A stretch of DNA of 64,000 nucleotides from an uncultured Lachnospiraceae bacterium (GCA_910584965.1 CAJUDZ010000001.1:62001-126000), one strand, 5' to 3'. Shown: positions 24,766 to 33,340, counted from the first letter of the stretch. Translations and numbers: made by a program. The notes: generated from the letters alone by a model not told the origin.

Positions 24766-25533
24766 ATGTGGGGTATCTTTTTGGAAAGTGTAGTTATTTT
24801 TCAAAACTACGTCGGATTTCATCAATATAAGTTTTTATTCTGCATCTATCTTTTTTTTCTGCTGTATTTGCTGTTTGCGGAAAAAAACAGGCGGATTCGC
24901 GCTGTTTTTGTTTATACGCCGTTACTGCTGCTGTTTTGTTTTTTCTGTCCGGTTTTCCGCAAAATATTTGTCAGGCTGTTAAACGATGCGGAAACTTATT
25001 ATCGTCTGCTGTGGCTTCTGCAGATGAGCCTCATCAGCGCTTACGGAGCGGTGAAATTGTGTGGAAAATATCGGAAAACGGGGCTTGTGGTAACGTGTGC
25101 GGCGATTATTGCGTGCGGCAGTTTTGTCTATCGGAGCGAACACATTTCGAAAGCGCAGAACTGGTATCATCTGCCGGAAGAGGCGGTGGAAGTGGCCAGA
25201 CTGATCGAACCGGAAGAAGGCCGGGTTATGGCGCTTGTTCCGGCCGATCTGATTTACTATATCAGGCAGTATTCGACGAATATCAATATGCCTTATGGCC
25301 GGGAAATGCTGATTGCCCGGTGGGATTACTATAACGATATGTATGAGGCGATGGAAGAAACGGAAGTCATTCAGACGGAATCTTTTGTGGAGCTGACGCG
25401 GGAGTACGGCTGTCATTATGTCGTGCTGAAAAAAGAGAGAAAGCTCGAGGAGCCGCTTACGGAACATGGATTTGAGCTGTATGCCCAGACGGATACCTAT
25501 CTGATTTACCGGGATACGCAAATCGGAGACTGA
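24766..25533 (+). CDS. C-terminal part of the DUF6077-like membrane protein
   Basis: A 255-aa stretch starting at an ATG without a visible ribosome site. It has about four hydrophobic helices, then a soluble C-terminal domain (from about residue 125) with PEEGRVMALVPADLIYYIRQ and EYGCHYVVLKKERK. It is in the same frame as the gene ending at 24747, with a single TGA and six sense codons between them. Soluble C-terminal tails of this kind end other large GT-C-like proteins in this window. It is most simply read as the second half of a disrupted gene of about 627 codons. Re-initiation or stop-codon readthrough would be needed to make it as drawn. Confidence 0.6.
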   Translation: MWGIFLESVVIFQNYVGFHQYKFLFCIYLFFLLYLLFAEKNRRIRAVFVYTPLLLLFCFFCPVFRKIFVRLLNDAETYYRLLWLLQMSLISAYGAVKLCGKYRKTGLVVTCAAIIACGSFVYRSEHISKAQNWYHLPEEAVEVARLIEPEEGRVMALVPADLIYYIRQYSTNINMPYGREMLIARWDYYNDMYEAMEETEVIQTESFVELTREYGCHYVVLKKERKLEEPLTEHGFELYAQTDTYLIYRDTQIGD

Positions 25534-25558
25534 GCAACGGGAGGAGGAAAGATAACAA

Positions 25559-27076
25559 ATGATATTTAATTCTTATGTTTTTATCTTTCTGTTTTTTCCG
25601 CTGTGTCTGTTCGGATATTATGCTCTGATTTACCGAAAAAAGAAGCGGGCGGCACAGTGCTTTCTGCTCCTCATGTCTTTTTGGTTCTATGGCTATTTTC
25701 AGGTGAATTATCTGTTGATTATGCTGTTCAGCATCGCGGTCAACTATTGCTTCCACAGGCTTTTATCGAAAAGGCCTTCCGGGAAGCTGTTGTTTCTGGC
25801 CGTTGCGGTAAATCTGGGCGTTCTTTTTTATTTCAAATATTTTGATTTTATGATAGAAAATATCAATATGCTCACCGGTTCGTCTTTTGCGCTGCGGCAT
25901 GTGCTCCTTCCGCTTGGCATCAGCTTTTTCACATTCCAGCAGATCGGTTTTGTGGTGGACACTTACCGGGGGGAAGTGAAGGACTGCGGTCTGCTTCCAT
26001 ATGCCCTGTTCGTCGCTTTTTTTCCGCAGTTAATCGCGGGGCCGATCGTGACACAGGCGGAGATGCTGCCTCAGTTTTCGCGGATGGGAGATCAAAAATG
26101 TGACTGGGAGAAATTTGCAAGGGGCTATGCGTTGTTTGTGACAGGGCTTTTTAAGAAAGTCATTCTGGCGGATACGCTGGGGGCGGGTGTAAGTTACGGT
26201 TATTCAAATATCGCGCTTCTTGGGCGATGGGATGCCGTAATCGTGATTTTTGCCTATTCTTTACAGCTGTATTTTGATTTCAGCGGTTACTGCGATATGG
26301 CAGGGGGCATCGGAAGGATGCTCGGTCTTGAAATTCCGGCCAATTTTAATTCTCCCTACAAGGCGGTCAATATTGTGGACTTCTGGAAACGCTGGCACAT
26401 AACCCTGAACAGGTTTTTTACTTCCTATGTCTATATTCCGCTTGGCGGGAACCGCAGAGGAAAAGGACGGATGTATCTGAATTTTCTGATCGTATTCTTT
26501 TTAAGCGGCGTCTGGCATGGGGCCGGATGGAATTTCATCATATGGGGCATGCTGCATGGCGTGATGTATGTGCTGACGAGGTGGTATCTGGATAAAAAGG
26601 CGTTTTTTTGGAGCGGCCGCCCGAAGAAGAGCTGTCTTTCGGGGCATTCCTTGCAGTACAAGGTTATGACACAGATGTTAGTTTTTGCGTCGAGAATTGT
26701 GCTGTTTTTGTATGTTTCCATTGCATGGGTTTATTTTCGCGCGGCGGATGTTTCACAGGCGAATGCCATGCTGCTTACCGCATTAAGAGGAACCGTCCGG
26801 AAACTTTCCTTCGATCTGGCAGACTGTTTCCGTTTGGATGAATTATGGTATGTCCTGAAAATATGCAGGCTGGACGGATTTTCTTACAGCAGATATCTGC
26901 TGATGTTTTTGATGCTTGCGGTCGGTTTTGCGCTTGCGGTATTTGGAAAGAATGCGGCGCAGAGCGCGGAGCGGATGAAAGGAAGGACGGTCTCCGCACT
27001 GGCGCTTTCCGTGATTTTTGTATGGTGCGTTCTTTCATTCTCGCGGGTCAGCGTATTTCTGTATTTTAATTTCTGA
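25559..27076 (+). CDS. MBOAT family O-acyltransferase #3
   Basis: A 505-aa polytopic acyltransferase starting MIFNSYVFIFLFFPLCLFGY. It carries DFSGYCDMAGGIGRMLG, VDFWKRWHITLNRFFTSYVY and LSGVWHGAGWNFIIWGMLHG, with both channel His residues, and ends RVSVFLYFNF. GGGAGGAGG lies upstream of the ATG. The next gene, 44 bp on, encodes an SGNH-like membrane protein, so this pair mirrors the MBOAT/SGNH pair at 3399-5896. Expected role: transfer of an acyl group, often acetyl, to a glycan at the outer membrane face. The substrate is not known. Confidence 0.9.
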   Translation: MIFNSYVFIFLFFPLCLFGYYALIYRKKKRAAQCFLLLMSFWFYGYFQVNYLLIMLFSIAVNYCFHRLLSKRPSGKLLFLAVAVNLGVLFYFKYFDFMIENINMLTGSSFALRHVLLPLGISFFTFQQIGFVVDTYRGEVKDCGLLPYALFVAFFPQLIAGPIVTQAEMLPQFSRMGDQKCDWEKFARGYALFVTGLFKKVILADTLGAGVSYGYSNIALLGRWDAVIVIFAYSLQLYFDFSGYCDMAGGIGRMLGLEIPANFNSPYKAVNIVDFWKRWHITLNRFFTSYVYIPLGGNRRGKGRMYLNFLIVFFLSGVWHGAGWNFIIWGMLHGVMYVLTRWYLDKKAFFWSGRPKKSCLSGHSLQYKVMTQMLVFASRIVLFLYVSIAWVYFRAADVSQANAMLLTALRGTVRKLSFDLADCFRLDELWYVLKICRLDGFSYSRYLLMFLMLAVGFALAVFGKNAAQSAERMKGRTVSALALSVIFVWCVLSFSRVSVFLYFNF

Positions 27077-27120
27077 TTTTCATTCCGGTTCCCGGTAGCG
27101 GGCATATGGGAGGTGCAGGC

Positions 27121-28176
27121 TTGAATCCTTTTAAAAAGTTTATGTGCATAACAATATCATCTGTTATTATTATGCTTTTTGGAATTATTACACTTGTTAT
27201 TTATATAGATCCGTTTTTTCACTATCACGCGCCGCTTGAGAATTTTCCCTATCTGGTGGACAATCAACTGAGCCAGAATCCGGGTATGGCAAAGCATATG
27301 CAGTATGACAGCGTGATTCTTGGTTCTTCCATGACGGTGAATTTCAACACGAACTGGTTCCGGGAAGAAATGGGTCTTCATACGATTAAGCTGAATTACA
27401 GCGGTGCATACCCAAAAGACCAGTCCAATATCATGGAAGTCATTTTTGAAAGCGGACATACGGTGGAAGCGGTATTTCTGGGCATCGATGTAATGACTTA
27501 TACGGGAGGCGTGGAGGAAACAAAATATCCGATCCCGGAATATCTTTATGACGACAATTATATAAATGACATACGTTATCTTTTGAATAAGGATGTGGTG
27601 CTGAATTATATTTTCCGGCAGGCCGCGGATCCGGAGAAAACAGATCTGGCCACGGTTTATCAGAGCTGGTGGACGGATGAGTATTATAACAAACAATGGG
27701 TTATGCACAATTATGAGCAGCCGGAAAGGGTGGAAGAGGAAACGCCGGCAGATGCCTATCTGGAGAGTGTGGAGCGGAATCTGGACGCGAATATCTGCCC
27801 TTATATCGAGCGGAATCCGGAGACGGTCTTTTATATTTTTTTCCCGCCGTACAGTATCTTGTATTGGAATGATGTAATCTGCGAAAACCACCTGGAGGCC
27901 ACAATGGCAGAATACCAGTATATAGCGGACAGACTGCTTCCTTATGAAAATGTGAGGCTTTTCTTTTTTCCGAATCAGGAATGGATTGTGACGGATTTGA
28001 ATAACTATGCGGATTACAGCCATTACCATAAAGATATCAATTATTATATGACAGAATGTTTTGCGGATGGGAGCTGTGAGATCGGTTCCGCGGAAGAAAT
28101 GGAGCAGGCGCTTATGAAGATGCGCCTGCTCATTCAGGAATTTGATTTTGAAGAATTATTTTCCGTCGAATATTAG
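27121..28176 (+). CDS. SGNH/DltD-like membrane protein, MBOAT partner
   Basis: A 351-aa protein with an N-terminal transmembrane helix (ISSVIIMLFGIITLVIYI) and an extracytoplasmic domain. The GDS-like block is DSVILGSSMTVNFN, with the second Ser as putative nucleophile; the C-terminal Asp/His pair lies in ADYSHYHKDIN. This is the same variant SGNH type as the gene at 3399. The likely start is TTG 27121, because GGGAGG (27108-27113) sits seven bases upstream; the in-frame ATG at 27106 would overlap that site. Together with the preceding MBOAT it probably forms an acyl-transfer unit. Confidence 0.76.
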   Translation: MNPFKKFMCITISSVIIMLFGIITLVIYIDPFFHYHAPLENFPYLVDNQLSQNPGMAKHMQYDSVILGSSMTVNFNTNWFREEMGLHTIKLNYSGAYPKDQSNIMEVIFESGHTVEAVFLGIDVMTYTGGVEETKYPIPEYLYDDNYINDIRYLLNKDVVLNYIFRQAADPEKTDLATVYQSWWTDEYYNKQWVMHNYEQPERVEEETPADAYLESVERNLDANICPYIERNPETVFYIFFPPYSILYWNDVICENHLEATMAEYQYIADRLLPYENVRLFFFPNQEWIVTDLNNYADYSHYHKDINYYMTECFADGSCEIGSAEEMEQALMKMRLLIQEFDFEELFSVEY

Positions 28177-28191
28177 AACGGGCGGTCCAGA

Positions 28192-29295
28192 TTATTCGGT
28201 TTCCGCCGCCTGTTTCGCGGGCAGAATGCAGTCTACAAAACGCTGGGCGAGCAGTTCCTGTCCGGCCGCGTTGAAATGGATATAATCCGTCATATAATCC
28301 AGGTAATTGTCTTCGTTGACGGAACCGTAGAAATTATCTATCCAGGAAACGCCGCAGTCGCTTGTAACATCCAGTTCTTTCTGCAGATAGTGGCTCAGCG
28401 TGCCGTTTCCAAGATCGGTACGGTCGCCGTTCTGGAAGTTTCCTTCCTCATCGATGCTGTGACAGAACGTATGGGACATTACAACAATTCTGATAAAAGG
28501 ATAAGCTTCCTGAATTTTGGTGATTGCAGTCCGCAGGGCGCCGGTATAAGCCACGATGGAATAAGGGTCGTTGGGGTCATCGCTGGGCCTCTTCTGGATA
28601 TAATCGATGCCGTCGTACATAATGCAGATAATGTCCACACTGTTCATATCAAGATCCTGCAGCATTTCCACCGTCGGAACAAAATCCGGGTCATAGCTGT
28701 AATAGGCGGCCGATAAAATGCGTTCAAAATCGCGCGTACAGATTCCTTCCGCCAGATAAGAAAGGCTCAGGGCATCCATCCAGTAGCCGTCGTTATAGGT
28801 CGGATAGGCGGCGCTTACCGTGGAACCCGTAAAAGAACCGTTATAGACCGTTGCGCCGGATTTGGCGGCGATCTGATTCGCAAGTCCGTGTTCATCGTTC
28901 CGGTTTAAGGAAAACGGGTCGTTTCCAAGACACAGAATCGTCGTAACGCCGTCGTCCTCGCGGCCTTCGAGCTTGTCCGGCGCGAGCGGGATGATGCTGT
29001 CCAGTACTTCGACGTCGAAATCGGTCGTTTCAAGGTCCGGGTCGTAGTCGGAAGGAACGCCTTTGTTCCATTTATAAAGTTTGAATGCGATGATTGCGAC
29101 CGTAAGGACAATCAGCGAAAGAAATACAATGTGCAGATTGATATGAAACTGCGGTTTTGTTTCGGGAACGTCTTTTTTCGGCGTTTCCTTTGCCTTTGAT
29201 TCCTGTTTCTCTTTCTGGGGTTCCGCGGCCGGAACGGCTTTTTTCTTTTTCGTTTCCTTAGTCTCTTTCGTAGTTTCTTTCGTCTCCTGATTCAT
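28192..29295 (-). CDS. membrane-anchored SGNH-like protein lacking the GDS nucleophile
   Basis: A 367-aa protein. The cytoplasmic N terminus is Lys/Glu/Thr-rich (ETKETTKETKETKKKKAVPA), followed by one helix (LHIVFLSLIVLTVAIIAFKL) and an SGNH-like domain parallel to that of the protein at 13014. Block I reads LCLGNDPFSLNRNDEHG where the paralogue has FLGDSILDN, so the Asp-Ser pair is replaced by Asn-Asp. Block III is YDGIDYIQ instead of YGINDFL. The final Asp/His pair remains (TDYIHFNAAG). It may therefore be a non-catalytic homologue. ATG 29295 has GGGAGG eight bases upstream. It converges on the SGNH gene ending at 28176. Confidence 0.78.
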   Translation of the reverse strand: MNQETKETTKETKETKKKKAVPAAEPQKEKQESKAKETPKKDVPETKPQFHINLHIVFLSLIVLTVAIIAFKLYKWNKGVPSDYDPDLETTDFDVEVLDSIIPLAPDKLEGREDDGVTTILCLGNDPFSLNRNDEHGLANQIAAKSGATVYNGSFTGSTVSAAYPTYNDGYWMDALSLSYLAEGICTRDFERILSAAYYSYDPDFVPTVEMLQDLDMNSVDIICIMYDGIDYIQKRPSDDPNDPYSIVAYTGALRTAITKIQEAYPFIRIVVMSHTFCHSIDEEGNFQNGDRTDLGNGTLSHYLQKELDVTSDCGVSWIDNFYGSVNEDNYLDYMTDYIHFNAAGQELLAQRFVDCILPAKQAAETE

Positions 29296-29426
29296 AATGA
29301 CACCTCCCTGCCCGGTTTCGGCGGGCATATATCAAAAATTGAATAATGATTCTGGATATATTTTACTATGACCGGACACAAAAATCCATGTATTCAGAAA
29401 ATTTTAAGAAAATTATTAAAAATGTA

Positions 29427-29609
29427 TTGCCGTTCGGAGGACAGCCGGGGGGGCGTGCGGTTTCTTTGTCGGCACACTTGCGCTCCGCGAAAAAGGCGCA
29501 GCGGTACTAAGTTCAAAAGCCGTAAAGAAGCTTTTTCACTAAGTACCGGCGCTTTTTCAAGGGCCTCCGCCAGAAAGCCACACGCCCCCGGCTGTCCTCC
29601 GAACGGCAA
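29427..29609 (-). repeat. palindromic element D (full-length copy)
   Basis: Arms 29427-29465 and 29572-29609 are complementary apart from two extra G residues on the left and two single mismatches. The core (29466-29571) includes GCGCTCCGCGAAAAAGGCGC, CGGTACTAAGTTCAAAAGC, a short loop and GCTTTTTCACTAAGTACCGG. It is almost the reverse complement of the core of element E, and both resemble element A. The second stem runs from about 29488 to 29559. The element fills most of the 325-bp gap between the minus-strand genes ending at 29653 and starting at 29295. It sits immediately beyond the terminator of the former. Confidence 0.9.
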
Positions 29610-29653
29610 AAAAAGTACCGCCAACGAATACGCTTCATTGGCAGTACTTTTTT
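29607..29653 (-). terminator. rho-independent terminator of the small zinc-ribbon gene
   Basis: GTACCGCCAA pairs with TTGGCAGTAC (one mismatch), with A-runs to the left that read as T-runs on the minus strand. It begins directly at the stop codon of the gene and abuts element D. Confidence 0.8.
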
Positions 29654-29973
29654 CAGATCGCTGAAACTGCATTGTCCATCAGGGAGTCACCTGTCAGAGT
29701 ATAAGTAATGATCGCGGTCGGAGGCGCTTTGTGCAGTTCCTTATACCACTTACTGTATTTATACATACGGTAGGTGGTGCTCAGGCATTGCAGCTGCACA
29801 TCATCCTCGAGACGGGTTAGAAAAAGCTCCCGCTCTTCCCTGTTCATGGCAACATAGTCCATGTACGGGATTTTAAGCTCCGTTATGCTTTCATTACAGT
29901 TTGGACAGGAACGCTTGTGTCCATTCAGCATATGGACGTGATGGCAACGCTTACAATAGTGCATGTACATCAT
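29653..29973 (-). CDS. small zinc-ribbon-like protein of unknown function
   Basis: A 106-aa cytoplasmic protein. The N terminus has two Cys pairs, HYCKRCHHVH and RSCPNCNES, forming a plausible treble-clef or rubredoxin-like zinc site. The rest is a helical region with many charged residues (NREERELFLTRLEDD). I do not recognise a characterised family. It has its own promoter (30009-30037) and terminator, so it is a stand-alone transcription unit. AGGGGA precedes the start; either of two adjacent Met codons (29973, 29970) could be used. Confidence 0.75.
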   Translation of the reverse strand: MMYMHYCKRCHHVHMLNGHKRSCPNCNESITELKIPYMDYVAMNREERELFLTRLEDDVQLQCLSTTYRMYKYSKWYKELHKAPPTAIITYTLTGDSLMDNAVSAI

Positions 29974-30008
29974 GAAAAATTCCCCTTTTCTCAGTTGATA
30001 ATGTTGAA

Positions 30009-30037
30009 ATTGTAATGTTGCACTTATATTGTGTCAG
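30009..30037 (-). promoter_or_regulatory. promoter for the zinc-ribbon gene
   Basis: On the minus strand: -35 CTGACA (30032-30037), a 17-bp spacer and -10 TACAAT (30009-30014). Confidence 0.6.
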
Positions 30038-30148
30038 TTCCGCATGGCAAAGTCAAGCGAATTGGGGCAGAAAATGGCAGAAAAGCGGTGTTAAATATCG
30101 CGCAAAGGGTGAACTGTTACCGTTTATTTGATAAAAATTCGTATTTTC

Positions 30149-30177
30149 TTGCTGAAAAAAGAATATTGTGATATAAT
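30149..30177 (+). promoter_or_regulatory. promoter for the large GH25 wall protein
   Basis: -35 TTGCTG (30149-30154), a 17-bp spacer and a perfect -10 TATAAT (30172-30177), about 40 bp before the start codon. Confidence 0.7.
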
Positions 30178-30217
30178 ACCGGCAAATTGTTAAAATGTGA
30201 AAGGTTTACATAAGCAC

Positions 30218-33200
30218 ATGAGTAAAAATCAGAAAAGAAAGGTTCATAATGATAAGCCTGTAAGGAAATTCCGCGGTATTCATGAAGATACGATGGAATT
30301 TATCGATCTGGATGAGGATGCGTATTACGGTACAGAGGAAGACGCGCGGTATTACGAAGATTATGAGAACGATCGTTATTATGCGGATGATGACGATGGC
30401 CGGTATTTTGAGGACGAAGAAGACGACCGGTATTATGCCGATGAAGATGACGGCCGGTATTATGAAGACGAAGAAGACGATCTGTATTACGCGGATGACG
30501 ATGAATACGACATTTATTATGAAGAAGACGATTTGTATTATGAAATGGATGACGACGAGGATGCGTATTATGCCGCAGATGCCGACGAAGAAGACGGCTT
30601 TTTTGCGCGTATCGGTGATTTTTTTGCCGGCCTGAGCGCGGTGGACTGCATCGTGGCGGCTCTTGGTATTTTTATCCTGGCGGCCGCAGTTGTGACCGGA
30701 ACGGTCTATTTCAGCGCGAGAAGCGTGTCCGAACAGGTGGATGCCTTTGCGGAAGTGGGAACTGAAATAGAGAATATCAGTGTGATCGGAGAGAGCGGGC
30801 TGATTGCGGTCGCAGACGCGGAGTCTGCCCGGATATCACAGATGATCGGGATGGAGACGGAGACGGAAGCGGTGCCGGGAACACAGGCCGGAGCAAAGCC
30901 TCAGGACGGTCAGATTGAAGTCGGCATCAATCTGACGACCATTCAGTCGGATATCAAAATTAAATTCGTCAACAAAGAGACGAATAAACTGATTGGAAGC
31001 GTTCCTTTTGAAGTAGAGGTTACGGGAGGAAGCAAGACTCTTCAGCTCAAAGACGATGATAAAGACGGCATCATTCATCAGTCCGGCCTTGCGGCGGGCA
31101 CCTATACGGTGAAGCTGAAAGCGCTTCCGGACGGGGAATATGAGAAATACAATCTGTCTGCCCAGGGAGAGACGATTAAAGTTACGGATAAGATCGCTTA
31201 TAAAAAAGTCGAGGTAGCCGATGAAATCAAAACGGAAGCCGAAGTAAACGTTGCGGCGGAAGATACGGCGAAGCAGAACACGGTGGTTGAATCCACGCTG
31301 AAAGACACTGTTGAATGGGTAGAATCCAGTAAAACGGAAGAAAATGCCGACAGCAATTACGAAGAGATCAAACGGGAAAATATTCCGGATCCGGTAACGC
31401 TGGCCAGAGCGGGCACTTTCATGAAGCTTGTCAACGATACGGCGGCGGGCGCGCTGCCAAACAGTCCGGAGCAGCCGTCGGTGCCCGTGACCGGTGAGGG
31501 GACAACGAATACGCCGCCGGCGGAGGGAACGCCGGACACGCCATCGACCGGAGAAGGAACGACAAATACGCCGCCGACGGGGGGAACGCCGGACATGCCA
31601 TCGACCGGAGAAGGAACGACGAATACGCCGCCGACCAGCGAGGGAACGACGAATACGCCTCCGGCCGGGGGAACGACGGACACACCGCCGACCAGCGAGG
31701 GAACGACGAACACGCCTCCGGCCGGGGGAACGCCGGACACACCGCCGACCAGTACGGGAACGACCAATACACCGCCGTCAGGTCCGGTGATCAGTCCGGA
31801 ACAGCCGTCGGTGCCGACCGGTCCGCAGACACCGTCCGCGCCGACGGATGCGGAGAAATTGAGCGCACTGAATCCGGCGCTTAATACGAAAACGCTGGCC
31901 CTGGCAAAGGGGGAAAGCGCGGCGCTGTCCGTTGTCGTTACGGGAAATGAGCCCTATACGGTCGAATGGAGCAGCAGCTCTCCGATTGCCGGCGTAAACA
32001 ATGGCACCGTTACGGGTGTGGAAGCCGGGAGCGCGGTCGTTGCGGCGGTAATCAGAGTCGGAAGCGCAACGACGGTCTTAAACTGTACAGTGACGGTTAC
32101 GGAAACGGCCGTTTCGTATACGGAAGTCAGGATCGAAGGAAGCAATACGGTTCAGATGGGACTTACCAGTGCCCTGAAAGGAACGACGGTTCCCGAAGGC
32201 GGCGTCGTTACATGGGCGAGTGACAATACGGGCATTGTAACGGTGGACAGCAATGGAGTTATGACAGGTGTGTCGGAAGGAACGGCCGTCATTACGGGAG
32301 CCTGTGGAAATGTAAAATCCACATTGCAGGTCACGGTCACGAAAAATCGTGCCGGCGATACGGTCACAAAACTGAAAGATAAGGACGGCAACCAGGTCTA
32401 TATCAAAAATGACGAAGGCAGATATGTAGAAGCGGTTTATGCCGATTATTACAATGATAAGATGCTGTATCTGCGCAAAGCGGATGCGGACTGTTTTTAC
32501 ACGGGATGGCAGACGATCGACGGACATACCTATTTTTATGACAAAAACGGAAAGTATGTGACCGGGGAACAGATCATACAGGGAGCAAAATATACGTTTG
32601 ACAGCGAAGGCCGGATGTCCAATAACTCCGGCACGATGGGCATTGATGTTTCCAAGTGGAACGGTTCCATCGACTGGAATGCGGTTAAAAACTCAGGTGT
32701 CTCCTACGTTATTATCCGCTGCGGTTACCGCGGCTCTTCCACGGGTGCGCTGATTGAAGATCCGAAATTTGCCAGCAATATAAAAGGCGCAAAGGCGGCC
32801 GGACTAAAAGTAGGCGTTTATTTCTTCAGCCAGGCGGTGAATGAGGCGGAAGCGGTCGAAGAAGCTTCGATGGCGCTGAATCTGGTGAGCGGTTACGGAC
32901 TGGAATATCCGATTTTCCTGGATGTGGAAGCGAGCGGCGGTCGCGGTGATGCGATCGATACGGCGACACGGACCGCGGTATGCCGGGCATTCTGCGCTAC
33001 GGTGCAAAATTCGGGATATAAGGCGGGCGTATATGCCAATACGACCTGGTTCAACACCAAAATCAATGCGGGAAGCCTGACGGATTATAAAATCTGGCTT
33101 GCCCAGTACGCGAGCGCGCCTACCTATACGGCTACCAGATACGATATGTGGCAGTATACTTCCAAAGGAAAGATCGGCGGTGTCAGCGGCAGCGTGGATA

Positions 33201-33226
33201 TGAACATCAGCTATTTGAATTATTAA
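30218..33226 (+). CDS. large membrane-anchored wall protein with Big-2, CW-binding-like and GH25 muramidase domains
   Basis: A 1002-aa protein. Cytoplasmic residues 30-130 form an acidic nine-residue repeat (RYYADEDDG, RYYEDEEDD). A transmembrane helix follows (about 140-167), then a prealbumin/SpaA-like beta domain (IKFVNKETNKLIGSVPFEV), a Pro/Thr-rich repeat (EGTTNTPPTGGTPDMPSTG), two Ig-like Big-2 domains, choline-binding-type repeats (TGWQTIDGHTYFYD) and a C-terminal GH25 domain (about 800-1002). The latter has [13 protein letters not shown] and the catalytic FLDVEAS, so it should cleave peptidoglycan. ATG 30218 lies 13 bases after GAAAGG; GTG 30197 is an upstream alternative. It precedes the dTDP-rhamnose genes and shares domains with the GH25 protein at 35358. 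Confidence 0.88.
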   Translation: MSKNQKRKVHNDKPVRKFRGIHEDTMEFIDLDEDAYYGTEEDARYYEDYENDRYYADDDDGRYFEDEEDDRYYADEDDGRYYEDEEDDLYYADDDEYDIYYEEDDLYYEMDDDEDAYYAADADEEDGFFARIGDFFAGLSAVDCIVAALGIFILAAAVVTGTVYFSARSVSEQVDAFAEVGTEIENISVIGESGLIAVADAESARISQMIGMETETEAVPGTQAGAKPQDGQIEVGINLTTIQSDIKIKFVNKETNKLIGSVPFEVEVTGGSKTLQLKDDDKDGIIHQSGLAAGTYTVKLKALPDGEYEKYNLSAQGETIKVTDKIAYKKVEVADEIKTEAEVNVAAEDTAKQNTVVESTLKDTVEWVESSKTEENADSNYEEIKRENIPDPVTLARAGTFMKLVNDTAAGALPNSPEQPSVPVTGEGTTNTPPAEGTPDTPSTGEGTTNTPPTGGTPDMPSTGEGTTNTPPTSEGTTNTPPAGGTTDTPPTSEGTTNTPPAGGTPDTPPTSTGTTNTPPSGPVISPEQPSVPTGPQTPSAPTDAEKLSALNPALNTKTLALAKGESAALSVVVTGNEPYTVEWSSSSPIAGVNNGTVTGVEAGSAVVAAVIRVGSATTVLNCTVTVTETAVSYTEVRIEGSNTVQMGLTSALKGTTVPEGGVVTWASDNTGIVTVDSNGVMTGVSEGTAVITGACGNVKSTLQVTVTKNRAGDTVTKLKDKDGNQVYIKNDEGRYVEAVYADYYNDKMLYLRKADADCFYTGWQTIDGHTYFYDKNGKYVTGEQIIQGAKYTFDSEGRMSNNSGTMGIDVSKWNGSIDWNAVKNSGVSYVIIRCGYRGSSTGALIEDPKFASNIKGAKAAGLKVGVYFFSQAVNEAEAVEEASMALNLVSGYGLEYPIFLDVEASGGRGDAIDTATRTAVCRAFCATVQNSGYKAGVYANTTWFNTKINAGSLTDYKIWLAQYASAPTYTATRYDMWQYTSKGKIGGVSGSVDMNISYLNY
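31494..31790 (+). repeat. coding minisatellite for the Pro/Thr linker
   Basis: Units such as GGAACGACGAATACGCCGCC recur through the wall-protein gene and encode TNTPP/TPDTPS repeats of about 9-11 residues. Near-identical units make copy-number variation likely. Confidence 0.85.
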
Positions 33227-33232
33227 AATTTC

Positions 33233-33261
33233 TTGCAAATATCGTTCGTTTCTATCATAAT
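33233..33261 (+). promoter_or_regulatory. promoter for the rhamnose/export gene cluster
   Basis: -35 TTGCAA (33233-33238), a 17-bp spacer and -10 CATAAT (33256-33261), directly after the GH25 gene. It would yield a leader of about 95 nt before rfbB. Confidence 0.55.
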
Positions 33262-33270
33262 AAATATGGA

Positions 33271-33340
33271 AGACGGACAAGTCCGTCTGACGGACCTGTA
33301 TCGGTCGATTCTGCCGTGGAATGGTAATGGTTTTCCACGG
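33271..33340 (+). promoter_or_regulatory. two hairpins in the rfbB leader
   Basis: AGACGGAC/GTCCGTCT (33271-33288) and CCGTGGAA/TTCCACGG (33314-33340) are perfect 8-bp stems upstream of the rfbB ribosome site (AAAGGAG). No T-run follows, so neither is a plain terminator. Confidence 0.5.

Noticed and set aside
31494..31790. Pro/Thr repeat DNA considered as a CRISPR or non-coding satellite
   Set aside because: It stays in frame and encodes a typical extracellular linker between folded domains.
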